Made by a program: the position numbers and the translations under genes
NCBI RefSeq assembly: GCF_014640255.1
Contig: NZ_BMGP01000007.1
Coordinates: 176,699-240,698, forward strand
From: Subtercola lobariae
GTDB taxonomy: Bacteria > Actinomycetota > Actinomycetes > Actinomycetales > Microbacteriaceae
Length of the DNA stretch: 64,000 bases
Reading direction: 5' to 3'
Shown here: positions 8,618-17,844 of the stretch, piece after piece
Position numbering within the stretch: the stretch's first letter is position 1
How the letters are laid out: each line of letters starts with the position of its first letter
Notes under the pieces: model-generated
The model's database searches: none
What the model was told of the DNA's origin: nothing
The model's input: the letters and a program-made list of their open reading frames with translations, nothing else

Positions 8618-8833
8618 TCATCCGTTCGGGCCACCGCGGTTGATGGCCGCGAGGGCCACAAAACCGCTCAGACCACGGCCAAGCCGTATGCCGGAAAGGC
8701 TCTGAGGCAAGAACCGAAGCGCCATCAGCCCGAAGCGGCGGCCGCCGCGCGCTGGCGGTGTCGGCGGCCCGGGCGGCATCGGCGGGGGAGACGCGCTTTG
8801 GTCGCCCGATCGAGGTTGCGGAATAGGAATCAT
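8618..8833 (-). CDS. Possible small Pro/Gly-rich protein (unrecognised)
   Basis: 71 residues from ATG 8833: a Pro-rich N-terminus (SASPPPMPPGPPTPPARGG) and then a moderately hydrophobic, basic second half (RFGLMALRFLPQSLSGIRLG). No ribosome binding site is seen and no homologue is recognised. It is the only reasonable frame in the 373-nt gap between the amidohydrolase and dps. It may be non-coding. Confidence 0.3.
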   Translation of the reverse strand: MIPIPQPRSGDQSASPPPMPPGPPTPPARGGRRFGLMALRFLPQSLSGIRLGRGLSGFVALAAINRGGPNG

Positions 8834-8880
8834 GATGAGACTTTATCACTTATGCTGAGGTCGCATCAAAGCAGTTAATG

Positions 8881-8912
8881 AAAAAATGGGGATCCCCGAA
8901 GGAATCCCCATT
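8881..8912 (-). terminator. Rho-independent terminator of dps
   Basis: On the minus strand AATGGGGAT (8912..8904) pairs perfectly with ATCCCCATT (8893..8885) around a 10-nt loop and is followed by a run of six T. A second hairpin around the palindrome AGCCGTACGGCT at 8929-8940 lies between it and the dps stop codon. Confidence 0.9.
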
Positions 8913-8969
8913 CACCAGCACGGAGCCAAGCCGTACGGCTCGGCGCTGTGCGGCACCGTTTGAGTCAGC

Positions 8970-9458
8970 TCACACAGCAGCGACGTGCGCGAACAAGAAC
9001 CAACGGTCTTTCTCCAGGCTGCGCGCGATCTGAATCACGACGTCTTGGCTTGCCGCGTCGATCTCGCCGAGCTCCTTGATGGCCTTGTTCACGCTGACCA
9101 GCACGGCATCGATCGATGCGACGAGCGACGCGATCATCACGTCGGCGGGCTGAAAACCGGCGGGCAGTTCGGGCAGCGTGGTCTTCGCCGCGACAGTGCC
9201 GATTCGGGCATCGATCGGCAGGCCAAGGGCGACAACTCGCTCGGCGGCGTCGTCGGAGTATCCCTCTGCGCGCTCGACGACCTCATCGAACAGCTCGTGC
9301 ACGGCGATGAAGTTCGCGCCGCGAACGTGCCAGTGGGCCTGCTTGCCGTTGATGACGAGCGCCTGCGAATCGATGACGACTTGGCTCAAAAACTGGGCTG
9401 CGGCTGCGGCCACATCGGGGTTCGAAGAACTCTTGATGGTGGTGACAACGTCAGACAT
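8970..9458 (-). CDS. dps: Dps-family DNA-protecting ferritin-like protein
   Basis: 162 residues. Dps forms a dodecamer that oxidises and stores iron and can coat DNA during starvation or oxidative stress. The inter-subunit ferroxidase ligands are visible in QAHWHVRGANF (His) and HELFDEVVERAE (Asp and Glu). GGGAG lies 6-7 nt before ATG 9458. It is a single-gene unit, with its own terminator downstream and an unrelated divergent gene upstream. Confidence 0.95.
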   Translation of the reverse strand: MSDVVTTIKSSSNPDVAAAAAQFLSQVVIDSQALVINGKQAHWHVRGANFIAVHELFDEVVERAEGYSDDAAERVVALGLPIDARIGTVAAKTTLPELPAGFQPADVMIASLVASIDAVLVSVNKAIKELGEIDAASQDVVIQIARSLEKDRWFLFAHVAAV

Positions 9459-9559
9459 GACGTCTCCCTTCGTGAAGTAATACCCCCACGCTACTCACCC
9501 TGAAATCTCGCGCAAGCAAGCAAAGGCTCGGCTAACGAAGGTAAGCGTTACCTCTTTTC

Positions 9560-9589
9560 CGCCGCACTCAGCCGCTCGCGAACCGCCGA
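9560..9589 (+). repeat. Left copy of a 30-bp direct repeat flanking the DUF3800 gene
   Basis: Positions 9560-9582 match 10538-10560 exactly over 23 bp; after one mismatch six more bases match (29 of 30). The right copy is the 3' coding end of the Clp-N gene (ALRERLSAAT). Read on the minus strand, the left copy encodes a related tail, AVRERLSAAEKR followed by TAA. The arrangement resembles an insertion into the 3' end of a gene that rebuilt the gene end. Confidence 0.8.
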
Positions 9590-9658
9590 GAACCTGCTTG
9601 TGGTCATCGTGTTCAATGATATGACATATGCTCACATCAGATCTGCAAGGAGTTGTGA

Positions 9659-10372
9659 ATGTTCATCGCGTACCTCGACGAGTCCGCTCGAAACGACGAC
9701 TTCTATTTCATGGGAACCGTCGTCGTAGATGATGAGGCCATCGTCGCGATCGAGACCAGTCTCGATCACATCGGCGAAATGATTTCGGCCGATGTTCCGG
9801 GATTCGACGCGTCGACGGAGTTTCACGGGTACGAGATGTTTCACGGCGAAGGAGCCTGGAAGAACGTGCCCTTGGGTTGGCGAGTGAAGGCGTGCAAACT
9901 TCTCAGCAAAACTCTTGTGAACTCGGGCGCGCGCTACCTTCTCCGCGGCATCGACGTGAATGCCCAGAAGGCACGATACCGAAATCCATTTGCGCCTCAC
10001 AATGTGTGCACAGCCCACACTTTCGAGACAATCGAAATGATTCTCGCAAAAGACAATCATGCTGAGTCGATGGCTCTCGTCGTCGCCGATGAACATCATT
10101 CTGCGCCAGACAGTCGCAGAAACCTCCGCAATTTCAAAGCGTCCAGCGTCTTCGGTTACACGAGCAGGCAGTGTGAGCGAATCGCCGACACGATTTACTT
10201 CGGCCCTTCGCATTCGAGTCGGCTCTTGCAGCTTTCAGACGTTGCAACCTACTTCGTGAACCGACACGAGACGCAGATCGAAACCGACCCGCGCTCGCAA
10301 GCGGCGGTCGACCACATATGGGCCAATGTAATGCTGGCGTGTCGCTTCTACTACGTGTGGTCGCCGAACTGA
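9659..10372 (+). CDS. DUF3800-domain protein
   Basis: 237 residues from ATG 9659, with AAGGAG 7 nt upstream. The start FIAYLDESARNDDFYFMG is the acidic DUF3800 signature (YLDES), and later Asp/His residues (VVADEHHS, LLQLSDVATYF) complete the RNase H-like pattern. DUF3800 proteins occur as cargo of mobile elements and defence islands; their biochemical function is not established. The base composition is clearly more AT-rich than the neighbours. With the flanking direct repeat, this suggests horizontal acquisition. No integrase or transposase lies nearby. Confidence 0.82.
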   Translation: MFIAYLDESARNDDFYFMGTVVVDDEAIVAIETSLDHIGEMISADVPGFDASTEFHGYEMFHGEGAWKNVPLGWRVKACKLLSKTLVNSGARYLLRGIDVNAQKARYRNPFAPHNVCTAHTFETIEMILAKDNHAESMALVVADEHHSAPDSRRNLRNFKASSVFGYTSRQCERIADTIYFGPSHSSRLLQLSDVATYFVNRHETQIETDPRSQAAVDHIWANVMLACRFYYVWSPN

Positions 10373-10416
10373 CCATCGTGTGTGCGCGAAGGAGCCTGAC
10401 ACCGAGGCGTTAAACA

Positions 10417-10446
10417 CAGAACCCGCGCACGCGACGCGGGATTCTG
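10417..10446. terminator. Hairpin between convergent DUF3800 and Clp-N genes
   Basis: CAGAACCCGCG (10417-10427) pairs with CGCGGGATTCTG (10435-10446) with one bulged base and a 7-nt loop. There is no T-tract. It is a likely terminator for one or both converging genes. Confidence 0.45.
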
Positions 10447-10531
10447 GCTGGGTGCGGGAGGCCCTTCGGCGTCCTGCTCATCTAATCCTAAACCACTCCG
10501 CTGTCAGTGTGACGTTCTCGTCCAATGGCTC

Positions 10532-10996
10532 CTACGTCGCCGCACTCAGCCGCTCGCGAAGCGCCGATTGGTCGACGGGGAGCGCCGCAAGAAGTGCCGC
10601 AGCGGGGTCGGGCTCGTGGCGGTCGAGCAACGCCAGCAGAATGTGTTGCGAGGTGATCGTGCGCGCGTGCGCGGCTGCAGCATTCGCCAGTGACTGCTGG
10701 ATGACCGTCTTCGCCCCCGACGTCATGAGTGGTGAGCGCCTGCTCAACGACGTGCGCGACGTGGAACGAAACTCGCCGAGGTCGACGCCGATCGCCGCCA
10801 AGGCGTTTCGGTCGAGGAGATCGACCGTCTCATGCGCCTCGCGGGCATCGACGCCCACAATCTGCGCGACCTCGTCATCTTCGAGTAGCGCGATGAGCAG
10901 GTGGTCGGTTCCGATACGGCGGTCTCCTCGGCGCTCAGCCTCGAAACGGGCATCCTCTACCGCCACGCGTGCCGAGTGGGCGAATTTCTCAAACAT
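10532..10996 (-). CDS. Clp amino-terminal-domain protein (stand-alone double Clp-N)
   Basis: 154 residues from ATG 10996. It starts MFEKFAHSARVAVEDARFEA and has two Clp-N repeats: IGTDHLLIALLEDDE near residues 28-42 and ITSQHILLALLDRHEPD near 112-128. There is no AAA+ ATPase module, so it may act as a substrate adaptor or a modulator of Clp proteases rather than an unfoldase. It overlaps the upstream HTH gene by 8 nt and is surely co-transcribed with it. Its last 10 codons lie in the direct repeat shared with 9560-9589. The role is inferred from domains only. Confidence 0.85.
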   Translation of the reverse strand: MFEKFAHSARVAVEDARFEAERRGDRRIGTDHLLIALLEDDEVAQIVGVDAREAHETVDLLDRNALAAIGVDLGEFRSTSRTSLSRRSPLMTSGAKTVIQQSLANAAAAHARTITSQHILLALLDRHEPDPAAALLAALPVDQSALRERLSAAT

Positions 10997-11204
10997 CACT
11001 TTCTCGCTTTCCGTGTTTGGCGTGAACCGATTGCCGTCTGACGCCGAGCGCGTCGCCGATCTGCTCCCACGACCATCCCGCGCGCCGTGCTTCATCGACA
11101 TAGAGCGCCTCGATCTGCTCGGCGAGCCGATGCAGTGCGCCAACCGCGCGCAGCCCTGTCGCCGGGTCAGCGGTGCTCAAGTGCTCCGGGTTCCACATTT
11201 CCAT
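10989..11204 (-). CDS. Small helix-turn-helix DNA-binding protein
   Basis: 71 residues from ATG 11204. The core ALHRLAEQIEALYVDEARRA precedes the helix-turn-helix GWSWEQIGDALGVRRQSVHA. It forms a pair with the Clp-N gene, an association seen in other actinobacteria. Start choice: ATG 11204 is preceded by CAGACT with a 6-nt gap and by palindromes, so a leaderless transcript is likely; earlier in-frame ATGs at 11228 and 11267 lie inside or beyond the presumed operator. It probably represses its own promoter (inference). Confidence 0.75.
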   Translation of the reverse strand: MEMWNPEHLSTADPATGLRAVGALHRLAEQIEALYVDEARRAGWSWEQIGDALGVRRQSVHAKHGKRESDV

Positions 11205-11207
11205 ACC

Positions 11208-11252
11208 GTCAGTCTGAACTGACGCCATCGCCTTGTCAACCCAAACTGACAA
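11208..11252 (-). promoter_or_regulatory. Promoter and two palindromes upstream of the HTH/Clp-N operon
   Basis: GTCAGTCTGAACTGAC (11208-11223) is an inverted repeat with 6-bp arms, and TTGTCA-N8-TGACAA (11233-11252) is another. On the minus strand, TTGACA (11239..11234) and CAGACT (11216..11211) are spaced by 17 nt like a -35/-10 pair and are covered by the palindromes. This layout fits autorepression by the encoded HTH protein. Confidence 0.6.
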
Positions 11253-11326
11253 AACAGCAGCCGCCATCAGGGCCGCCGCACAATCGGAAGGTGGCCGCCA
11301 TGAGGTCGAGCTCGAAAAGGTAATGG

Positions 11327-11355
11327 CGTCTTCTGCGGCGAGAACGCAGAAGACG
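11327..11355 (-). terminator. Hairpin downstream of tRNA-Gly
   Basis: CGTCTTCTGC (11327-11336) is perfectly complementary to GCAGAAGACG (11346-11355) with a 9-nt loop, starting 11 nt after the tRNA 3' end on the minus strand. It is a probable terminator or processing signal; no clear T-run. Confidence 0.6.
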
Positions 11356-11365
11356 AACAGCGGAG

Positions 11366-11436
11366 AGGGGATGACGAGAATCGAACTCGCGTGATCAGTT
11401 TGGAAGACTGAGGCTCTACCATTGAGCTACATCCCC
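11366..11436 (-). tRNA. tRNA-Gly(TCC)
   Basis: 71 nt on the minus strand. The acceptor stem GGGGATG/CATCCCC, D-arm GCTC-AATGGTA-GAGC, anticodon arm TCAGT-CTTCCAA-ACTGA (anticodon TCC), and T-arm GCGAG-TTCGATT-CTCGT all fold. The discriminator base is T and CCA is not encoded. Confidence 0.96.
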
Positions 11437-11532
11437 GCGCGCCCTAACAGGCACCCGAACATCGTAGTACAGGTTTCAGGCGGCGCAGGTTCACCCCATG
11501 CTTGTGCGCTAGGCTTGCCGAGGTTTATTTCC

Positions 11533-11606
11533 CGGGGCGTAGCTCAGCTTGGTAGAGCGCTCGGTTTGGGACCGAGAGGTCGCAGGTTCGAATCCTGTCG
11601 CCCCGA
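11533..11606 (+). tRNA. tRNA-Pro(TGG)
   Basis: 74 nt. The acceptor stem CGGGGCG/CGCCCCG, D-arm with GCTCAGCTTGGTAGAGC, anticodon arm CTCGG-TTTGGGA-CCGAG (anticodon TGG), and T-loop TTCGAAT are all intact. CCA is not encoded. It lies about 100 nt upstream of tig. Confidence 0.97.
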
Positions 11607-11710
11607 CATGCAGGCCTGACCGGCGTATCCGGTCGTCAGTCTGCTTCGTTCGACGCACACAACCCCAGATTCAGACACACCCAGATTCAACAGCATTTCA
11701 GGAGATTGTT

Positions 11711-13069
11711 TTGAAGACCACGGTCGAAAAGCTCAGCCCCACGCGCGTGAAGCTCGCCATCTCGGTTACCCCCGAAGAGCTGAAGCCCAGCATTGATCAC
11801 GCCTACACGCACATCGCCGACCAGGTGAACATTCCCGGTTTTCGTAAGGGCAAGGTTCCGCCGCCCCTGATCGATCAGCGCGTCGGTAAAGAGGCCGTGC
11901 TCGAGCACGCCGTCAACGACGGTCTCGACAGCTTCTACCGCGCCGCCATCGAAGAGCAAGAGCTGCGCCCCCTGGGCCGCCCCGAGGCCGACATCGTCGA
12001 GTGGCCGAGCAAGAAAGACTTCTCGGGTGACCTCGAGCTGGCTATCGAAGTGGATGTTCGTCCCGACCTCGACCTGCCCGACTACGTGGGCCTGCCCGTC
12101 ACCGTCGACCCCATCGACGTCACCGACGAAGAGGTTGACGCAGAGCTCGAGCGCCTCCGCACCCGCTTCGGCACCCTCGTCACCGTCGAACGCCCCATCA
12201 AGACGGGCGACTTCGCTCAGCTCGACCTCATCGCCACCATCGACGACGCCGAGGTCGACAACGCCACCGGCATCTCCTACGAGGTCGGCTCTGGCGAGCT
12301 GCTCGAGGGTCTCGATGGCGTCATCGACTCGCTGACGGCGGGCGAGACCACCTCGTTCGAGGCGCCCCTGCTCGGCGGCGACTTTGCCGGCAAAGACGCC
12401 CTCATCACCGTCACCATCAACTCGGTGAAAGAGCGCGAGCTGCCCGAGGCTGACGACGACTTCGCCCAGATCTCGAGCGAATTCGACACCATCGACGAGC
12501 TGAAGGCAGACCTCAAGGTTCAGGTCGGCAAGCAGAAAGAGTTCGGTCAGGTGTCGGATGCTCGGCAGAAGACCCTCGATGCACTCCTCGCGCTGGTCGA
12601 CGTTCCCGTGCCCCCGAAGCTCATCGAAGACGAGGTGCACCGTCACCTCGAGAACGAGAGCCGCCTCGAAGACGACGTGCACCGCGCCGAGGTCACCGAG
12701 TCGAGCACCAACACGTTCAAGACCCAGATTCTCCTCGACATCGTCGCTGAGAAAGAGGGCGTGAAGGTTTCGCAAGACGAACTGAGCCAGTACCTCATCC
12801 AGAGCGCCGCCCAGTACGGCATGGAGCCGCAGGAGTTCGTTCAGGTTCTCGACCAGAACGGCCAGATTCCCGCCATGGTCGGCGAGGTCGCCCGCAACAA
12901 GGCGCTCGCCATCGTTCTCGACAAAGCCGTCGTCACCGACACCAACGGCAAGGCCGTCGACGTCTCCGAGTTCACCACCGTGACTCGCGACGCAGACGCC
13001 CCCTTCGTCGACGTCGTCGACTCGGCCGACGAGCACGAGGGCCACGACCACGAGGGCCACTCCCACTAG
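11711..13069 (+). CDS. tig: Trigger factor (ribosome-associated chaperone/PPIase)
   Basis: 452 residues from TTG 11711, preceded by AGGAGA at a good distance; the protein then starts [19 protein letters not shown] as expected. The ribosome-docking signature [17 protein letters not shown] is near residues 43-60, the FKBP-like domain is around 150-245 ([29 protein letters not shown]), and a helical C-terminal domain follows. It assists folding of nascent chains at the ribosome. The acidic, His-rich tail [12 protein letters not shown] could bind metal. It precedes clpP1-clpP2-clpX, the classic protein-quality-control neighbourhood. Confidence 0.97.
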   Translation: MKTTVEKLSPTRVKLAISVTPEELKPSIDHAYTHIADQVNIPGFRKGKVPPPLIDQRVGKEAVLEHAVNDGLDSFYRAAIEEQELRPLGRPEADIVEWPSKKDFSGDLELAIEVDVRPDLDLPDYVGLPVTVDPIDVTDEEVDAELERLRTRFGTLVTVERPIKTGDFAQLDLIATIDDAEVDNATGISYEVGSGELLEGLDGVIDSLTAGETTSFEAPLLGGDFAGKDALITVTINSVKERELPEADDDFAQISSEFDTIDELKADLKVQVGKQKEFGQVSDARQKTLDALLALVDVPVPPKLIEDEVHRHLENESRLEDDVHRAEVTESSTNTFKTQILLDIVAEKEGVKVSQDELSQYLIQSAAQYGMEPQEFVQVLDQNGQIPAMVGEVARNKALAIVLDKAVVTDTNGKAVDVSEFTTVTRDADAPFVDVVDSADEHEGHDHEGHSH

Positions 13070-13084
13070 CCACGCGCCACGAAC

Positions 13085-13117
13085 GAGGGCCTCGCGGATG
13101 ACCGTGGGGCCCTTTTT
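13085..13117 (+). terminator. Rho-independent terminator of tig
   Basis: AGGGCC (13086-13091) pairs with GGCCCT (13108-13113) around a 16-nt loop and runs into five T at 13113-13117, 16 nt after the tig stop codon. Confidence 0.8.
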
Positions 13118-13341
13118 CGCGCCCGGACGGCTCCCACGGGCATCCGCTCACCCGACGGGACTTTCGTCGGAGCACGTCGCACATGGGCGCACTACGTTGG
13201 CATATCGCGTTAGCTCCGACGAAACTGCCGCCCATGCCGCGAACGCAGGCGACGCTGCGCTCTGCCGCAAGCGAACAGGGCGATAAGCGCTCTGGCGCTC
13301 CACTACATTCGAATTACCGCAAGTGAATTGGAGCGACACAC

Positions 13342-13953
13342 ATGGCCGATATGGCGATGCCGAACAGCGTTTTCGAACGTCTTCTGAAAGACCGGATCAT
13401 CTGGCTCGGCTCAGAGGTTCGTGACGATATGGCGAACGAGATCTGCGCCAAGATTCTGCTTCTTGCAGCAGAAGACCCCAAGCGCGACATTTACCTCTAC
13501 ATCAACTCTCCCGGCGGCTCGATCACCGCGGGCATGGCCATTTACGACACCATGAAGTTCGTGACGAACGACATCGTCACCGTGGGCATCGGCATGGCCG
13601 CCTCGATGGGCCAGTTTCTGCTGAGCTCGGGCACGAAGGGCAAGCGTTACATCACGCCCAACGCCCGCGTTCTGCTGCACCAGCCGTCGGGTGGATTCGG
13701 CGGAACCTCTGCCGACATTCAGACCCAGGCCAACCTCATTCTCGACATGAAGAAGCGCATGGCCGAGCTCACGGCCGAGCAAACGGGCAAGACCCCCGAG
13801 CAGGTCATCATCGACGGTGACCGCGACAACTGGTTCAGCGCGCAAGAGGCGCTCGAGTACGGTTTCGTCGACTACGTGCGGGAGTACTCCTCCGACGTCG
13901 CCGGTGGTGGCGGCACTGAGGTCGCTGACAGCGTTCCTTCCGAAGCCAACTAG
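13342..13953 (+). CDS. clpP1: ATP-dependent Clp protease proteolytic subunit ClpP1
   Basis: 203 residues; GGAG lies upstream of ATG 13342. An alternative ATG four codons later would start [10 protein letters not shown]. Catalytic Ser is in GMAASMGQF, His in [11 protein letters not shown] and Asp in DGDRDNWFS. Signature strands [15 protein letters not shown] are intact. In actinobacteria ClpP1 and ClpP2 form a mixed 14-mer that degrades substrates fed by ClpX or ClpC. It is followed after 38 nt by clpP2. Two GCGAAC half-sites at 13239 and 13271 lie upstream, reminiscent of ClgR sites but not convincing. Confidence 0.97.
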   Translation: MADMAMPNSVFERLLKDRIIWLGSEVRDDMANEICAKILLLAAEDPKRDIYLYINSPGGSITAGMAIYDTMKFVTNDIVTVGIGMAASMGQFLLSSGTKGKRYITPNARVLLHQPSGGFGGTSADIQTQANLILDMKKRMAELTAEQTGKTPEQVIIDGDRDNWFSAQEALEYGFVDYVREYSSDVAGGGGTEVADSVPSEAN

Positions 13954-13991
13954 TCGCCACTGACGACACCATAAAGAACAGAGACAATTAG

Positions 13992-14672
13992 ATGGAAACC
14001 CCCACTTTCGGCGGAATGCCGATTGCCTCGCCTTACGGCAACGGCACCACGCCTTCCAACCGCTACATTCTGCCCACGTTCGAAGAGCGCACGGCTTACG
14101 GTTACAAGCGCCAAGATCCGTATGCGAAGCTCTTCGAAGACCGCATCATCTTCTTGGGTGTGCAGATCGACGACGCTTCGGCTGACGACGTCATGGCCCA
14201 GCTGCTCGTTCTCGAGAGCCAAGACCCCGATCGCGACATCGAGATGTACATCAACTCACCCGGTGGCTCGTTCACCGCGATGACGGCCATCTACGACACG
14301 ATGCAGTACGTCAAGCCGAACATCCAGACCGTGTGCCTCGGCCAGGCGGCGTCAGCCGCAGCCGTGATTCTCGCGGCCGGCACGCCGGGCAAGCGTCTTG
14401 CTCTGCCCAACGCGCGCATCCTCATCCACCAGCCCTCCAGCGGTGGCCAGGGTGGCGGCCAGGCGTCAGACATCGAGATTCAGGCGCGCGAGATTCTGCG
14501 CATGCGCACCTGGCTCGAAGAGACGCTCTCGGCACACTCGAACCGCACGCCTGAGCAGGTCAACAAAGACATCGACCGCGACAACATCTTGAGCGCTGCC
14601 GACGCCGTGGAGTACGGCATCATCGACCAGGTTCTCACCTCGCGTAAGAACCTGCCGGCACTCGTCAAATAA
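13992..14672 (+). CDS. clpP2: ATP-dependent Clp protease proteolytic subunit ClpP2
   Basis: 226 residues. Catalytic Ser is in [11 protein letters not shown], His in [12 protein letters not shown] and Asp in DIDRDNILS. The N-terminus is longer than in ClpP1 ([16 protein letters not shown]), consistent with a processed propeptide as in other actinobacterial ClpP2 subunits. It is the second gene of the clpP1-clpP2 operon. A hairpin after the stop codon separates it from clpX. Confidence 0.96.
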   Translation: METPTFGGMPIASPYGNGTTPSNRYILPTFEERTAYGYKRQDPYAKLFEDRIIFLGVQIDDASADDVMAQLLVLESQDPDRDIEMYINSPGGSFTAMTAIYDTMQYVKPNIQTVCLGQAASAAAVILAAGTPGKRLALPNARILIHQPSSGGQGGGQASDIEIQAREILRMRTWLEETLSAHSNRTPEQVNKDIDRDNILSAADAVEYGIIDQVLTSRKNLPALVK

Positions 14673-14689
14673 GCCCGAAACAGCGAACC

Positions 14690-14725
14690 GTGGATGTCCG
14701 TCCCCCGGGCATCCACTTCGTTGTT
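14690..14725 (+). terminator. Hairpin after clpP2
   Basis: GTGGATG (14690-14696) pairs with CATCCAC (14710-14716) and is followed by the T-rich TTCGTTGTT. It is likely a terminator between clpP1P2 and clpX. The descending arm contains one copy of the recurrent octamer GGGCATCC. Confidence 0.65.
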
Positions 14726-14850
14726 TAAGGCGAACTTCTTCGCTCGTGGTGAACACTGAGGGCCGAATATGACGATCCCTTGCCCAATGGCGGCGAGTGT
14801 CGGCGGCACGGGTTAGGCTGACGTCACAGGTTTTTACGAGGAGGATGAAC

Positions 14851-16137
<1,287 letters not shown>

Positions 16138-16155
16138 CGCTGTGTTGATTTTCTG

Positions 16156-16182
16156 GCTGCGCCGGTTCCCGCCCGGCGCAGC
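16156..16182 (+). terminator. Hairpin after clpX
   Basis: GCTGCGCCGG (16156-16165) is perfectly complementary to CCGGCGCAGC (16173-16182) with a 7-nt loop, 18 nt after the clpX stop codon. No T-run follows. Confidence 0.55.
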
Positions 16183-16220
16183 GGCCGAATCCGGCCGCGC
16201 GCGAGCGCCCGGCTTCGGCC

Positions 16221-17420
16221 GTGTCGCGGCCTGAGCCCGCCTTCGGAGGATCTCTGGCGCAACCCATTTCGGCGGGAATCGTTGCCGGAATCACGGGGTT
16301 CGCCAGCTCGTTCGCGCTAGTCATCGCGGGCCTGCACGCTGTCGGGGCGACGGATGCTCAGGCCTCCTCCGGGCTCCTGGCACTGTGTTTCGGGGTCGCC
16401 GTGCTCTGCATTGTGCTGGCCCGGGTCTACCGCATGCCCATCTCGTTCGCGTGGTCGACGCCCGGGGCCGCGCTGCTCATCGCGGCGTCGGCGACGACGA
16501 AGAACTTCTCGGCGGCGGCGGGGGCGTTCATCGTGTGCGGCGTCTTGATCGTGCTGTGCGGTCTCTGGCCGGCGTTGGGGCGGTCGATCACCCGCATACC
16601 GAAGTCCATTGCGTCGGCGATGTTGGCGGGCATCCTCTTTCCCATCTGTTTGGCGCCGGTGCTGGCCGTCGTGCAGATTCCGGCACTGGCCATTCCCGTC
16701 GTTCTGGTCTGGCTGATCTTGTTTCGCATTGCTCCGCGCTGGGCCGTGCCGGCGGCCATGGCGGTCGCGGCGATAGCGATCGGCATCTCTGCGGGTACCG
16801 GCTGGCTGACGGCGGCCTCGACGTCGCTCGTGCCAGAGCTGACCTTCGTGCTGCCCACGTTCGACCCGCTGGTCATCGTGAGCCTCGGCCTGCCGCTGTT
16901 CATCGTCACCATGGCCGGCCAGAACGTGCCTGGCTTCGTGGTGATGTCGACGTTCGGCTACACGGTGCCCCCGCGGCCGGTTCTCGTGGCGTCGGGAGCG
17001 GCGACGGTCGTCGGGGCGTTCTTCGGTGCCCACGCGCTGAACCTCGCCGCCATCACGGCCGCCATCATGGCCGGCCCCGATTCGCACCCCGACAAATCGA
17101 AGCGCTGGGTCGCCACCTTCACGTCGGGCTTCGTGTACATCGTGTTCGGGCTCGGAGCGGGCGTGGCGGTCGCGCTCATCTCAGCGTCTCCGCCCATCCT
17201 CATCACTGCGGTCGCCGGCTTGGCGCTGCTCGGGGCTCTCGTGGGCGCCCTCTCGAACGCCATCGAAGAGGTCGCACACCGCATTCCGGCGGCAGCAACC
17301 TTTCTCGTCACCGCCTCAGGCATCGCCATCATCGGCATCGGCAGCGCCTTCTGGGGCCTGCTCGTCGGGGCCCTCATCATGCTCTGGTCGGCCTCACCGT
17401 GGCCTCGTCGCCGCACCTAG
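16221..17420 (+). CDS. BenE-family membrane transporter (benzoate/proton symporter-like)
   Basis: 399 residues from GTG 16221. Almost the whole protein is hydrophobic, with about 12 predicted membrane segments. Family landmarks include AGIVAGITGFASSFALVIAG at the start, ISFAWSTPGAALL near residue 75, and the conserved IVTMAGQNVPGFVVM and HALNLAAITAAI. BenE of Acinetobacter imports benzoate, but most genomic homologues have no known substrate, and no aromatic catabolic genes adjoin this one. It follows clpX by 83 nt and is probably independent of it. Confidence 0.85.
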   Translation: MSRPEPAFGGSLAQPISAGIVAGITGFASSFALVIAGLHAVGATDAQASSGLLALCFGVAVLCIVLARVYRMPISFAWSTPGAALLIAASATTKNFSAAAGAFIVCGVLIVLCGLWPALGRSITRIPKSIASAMLAGILFPICLAPVLAVVQIPALAIPVVLVWLILFRIAPRWAVPAAMAVAAIAIGISAGTGWLTAASTSLVPELTFVLPTFDPLVIVSLGLPLFIVTMAGQNVPGFVVMSTFGYTVPPRPVLVASGAATVVGAFFGAHALNLAAITAAIMAGPDSHPDKSKRWVATFTSGFVYIVFGLGAGVAVALISASPPILITAVAGLALLGALVGALSNAIEEVAHRIPAAATFLVTASGIAIIGIGSAFWGLLVGALIMLWSASPWPRRRT

Positions 17421-17447
17421 CCGACTCGGCCGACGATGCCCATCGCG

Positions 17448-17514
17448 AAAACAGCGGCAATTTGTGCGGGGCTCCGCTGCATAGCGGCTGCAGGTGTCGA
17501 ATTTCCGCTGTTTT
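17448..17514. terminator. Long inverted repeat between convergent genes
   Basis: AAAACAGCGG (17448-17457) pairs with CCGCTGTTTT (17505-17514). Inside it a smaller hairpin CCGCT-GCAT-AGCGG (17474-17487) is nested. Each strand ends in a T-run, so it can stop transcription from both converging genes. Confidence 0.65.
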
Positions 17515-17546
17515 AGCGCGCCGCCGGGCGCTGCGCCGCAGCCGCG

Positions 17547-17801
17547 TTAGTCGTCGGTGAAGTCGTCTGACTGGGAGACGGTGGCCTCGTCGAGGTCGGG
17601 GTTGTAGTCGATGCGGGTTCCGTCGTCGAACTCGACCACGGGGCGGTTTTCGAGCCAGGTCAGAGTCCAGTACCACATCGAGGTGTCGACGTTCTGCTCG
17701 GCGAGTTCGCCTTCGACGTCGAGAACGGCGTCGATGACGACCTGAGGTAGTCGGGTGGGGGGTTCGTCGCCGCTTGACCAGCGGGTTCCGACGGAAATCA
17801 T
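17547..17801 (-). CDS. Small conserved-looking acidic protein, function unknown
   Basis: 84 residues from ATG 17801. It contains RLPQVVIDAVLDVEGELAEQ, then an aromatic-rich core (SMWYWTLTWLENRPVVEF) and a very acidic C-terminus (SQSDDFTDD). No signal peptide or membrane segment. I do not recognise a named domain. It follows the GNAT gene on the same strand by 43 nt and may be co-transcribed with it. Confidence 0.65.
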   Translation of the reverse strand: MISVGTRWSSGDEPPTRLPQVVIDAVLDVEGELAEQNVDTSMWYWTLTWLENRPVVEFDDGTRIDYNPDLDEATVSQSDDFTDD

Positions 17802-17844
17802 TCTGCTACTCCAGGGTCACTCGGGTGAAGGGAAAAGAGAAACG

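Noticed and set aside
9659-10372. Transposase or integrase
   Set aside because: The YLDES start is DUF3800; no DDE spacing, no Tyr-recombinase motif and no terminal inverted repeats were seen.
11687-13066. 459-codon open frame antisense to tig
   Set aside because: It is the mirror of a highly conserved gene; the absence of stops follows from high-GC third positions, and the peptide (Val/Leu/Gly/Glu/Asp-rich) has no domain.
13239-13276. ClgR operator upstream of clpP1
   Set aside because: Two GCGAAC half-sites are present, but neither has the matching second half at the expected 5-nt spacing.
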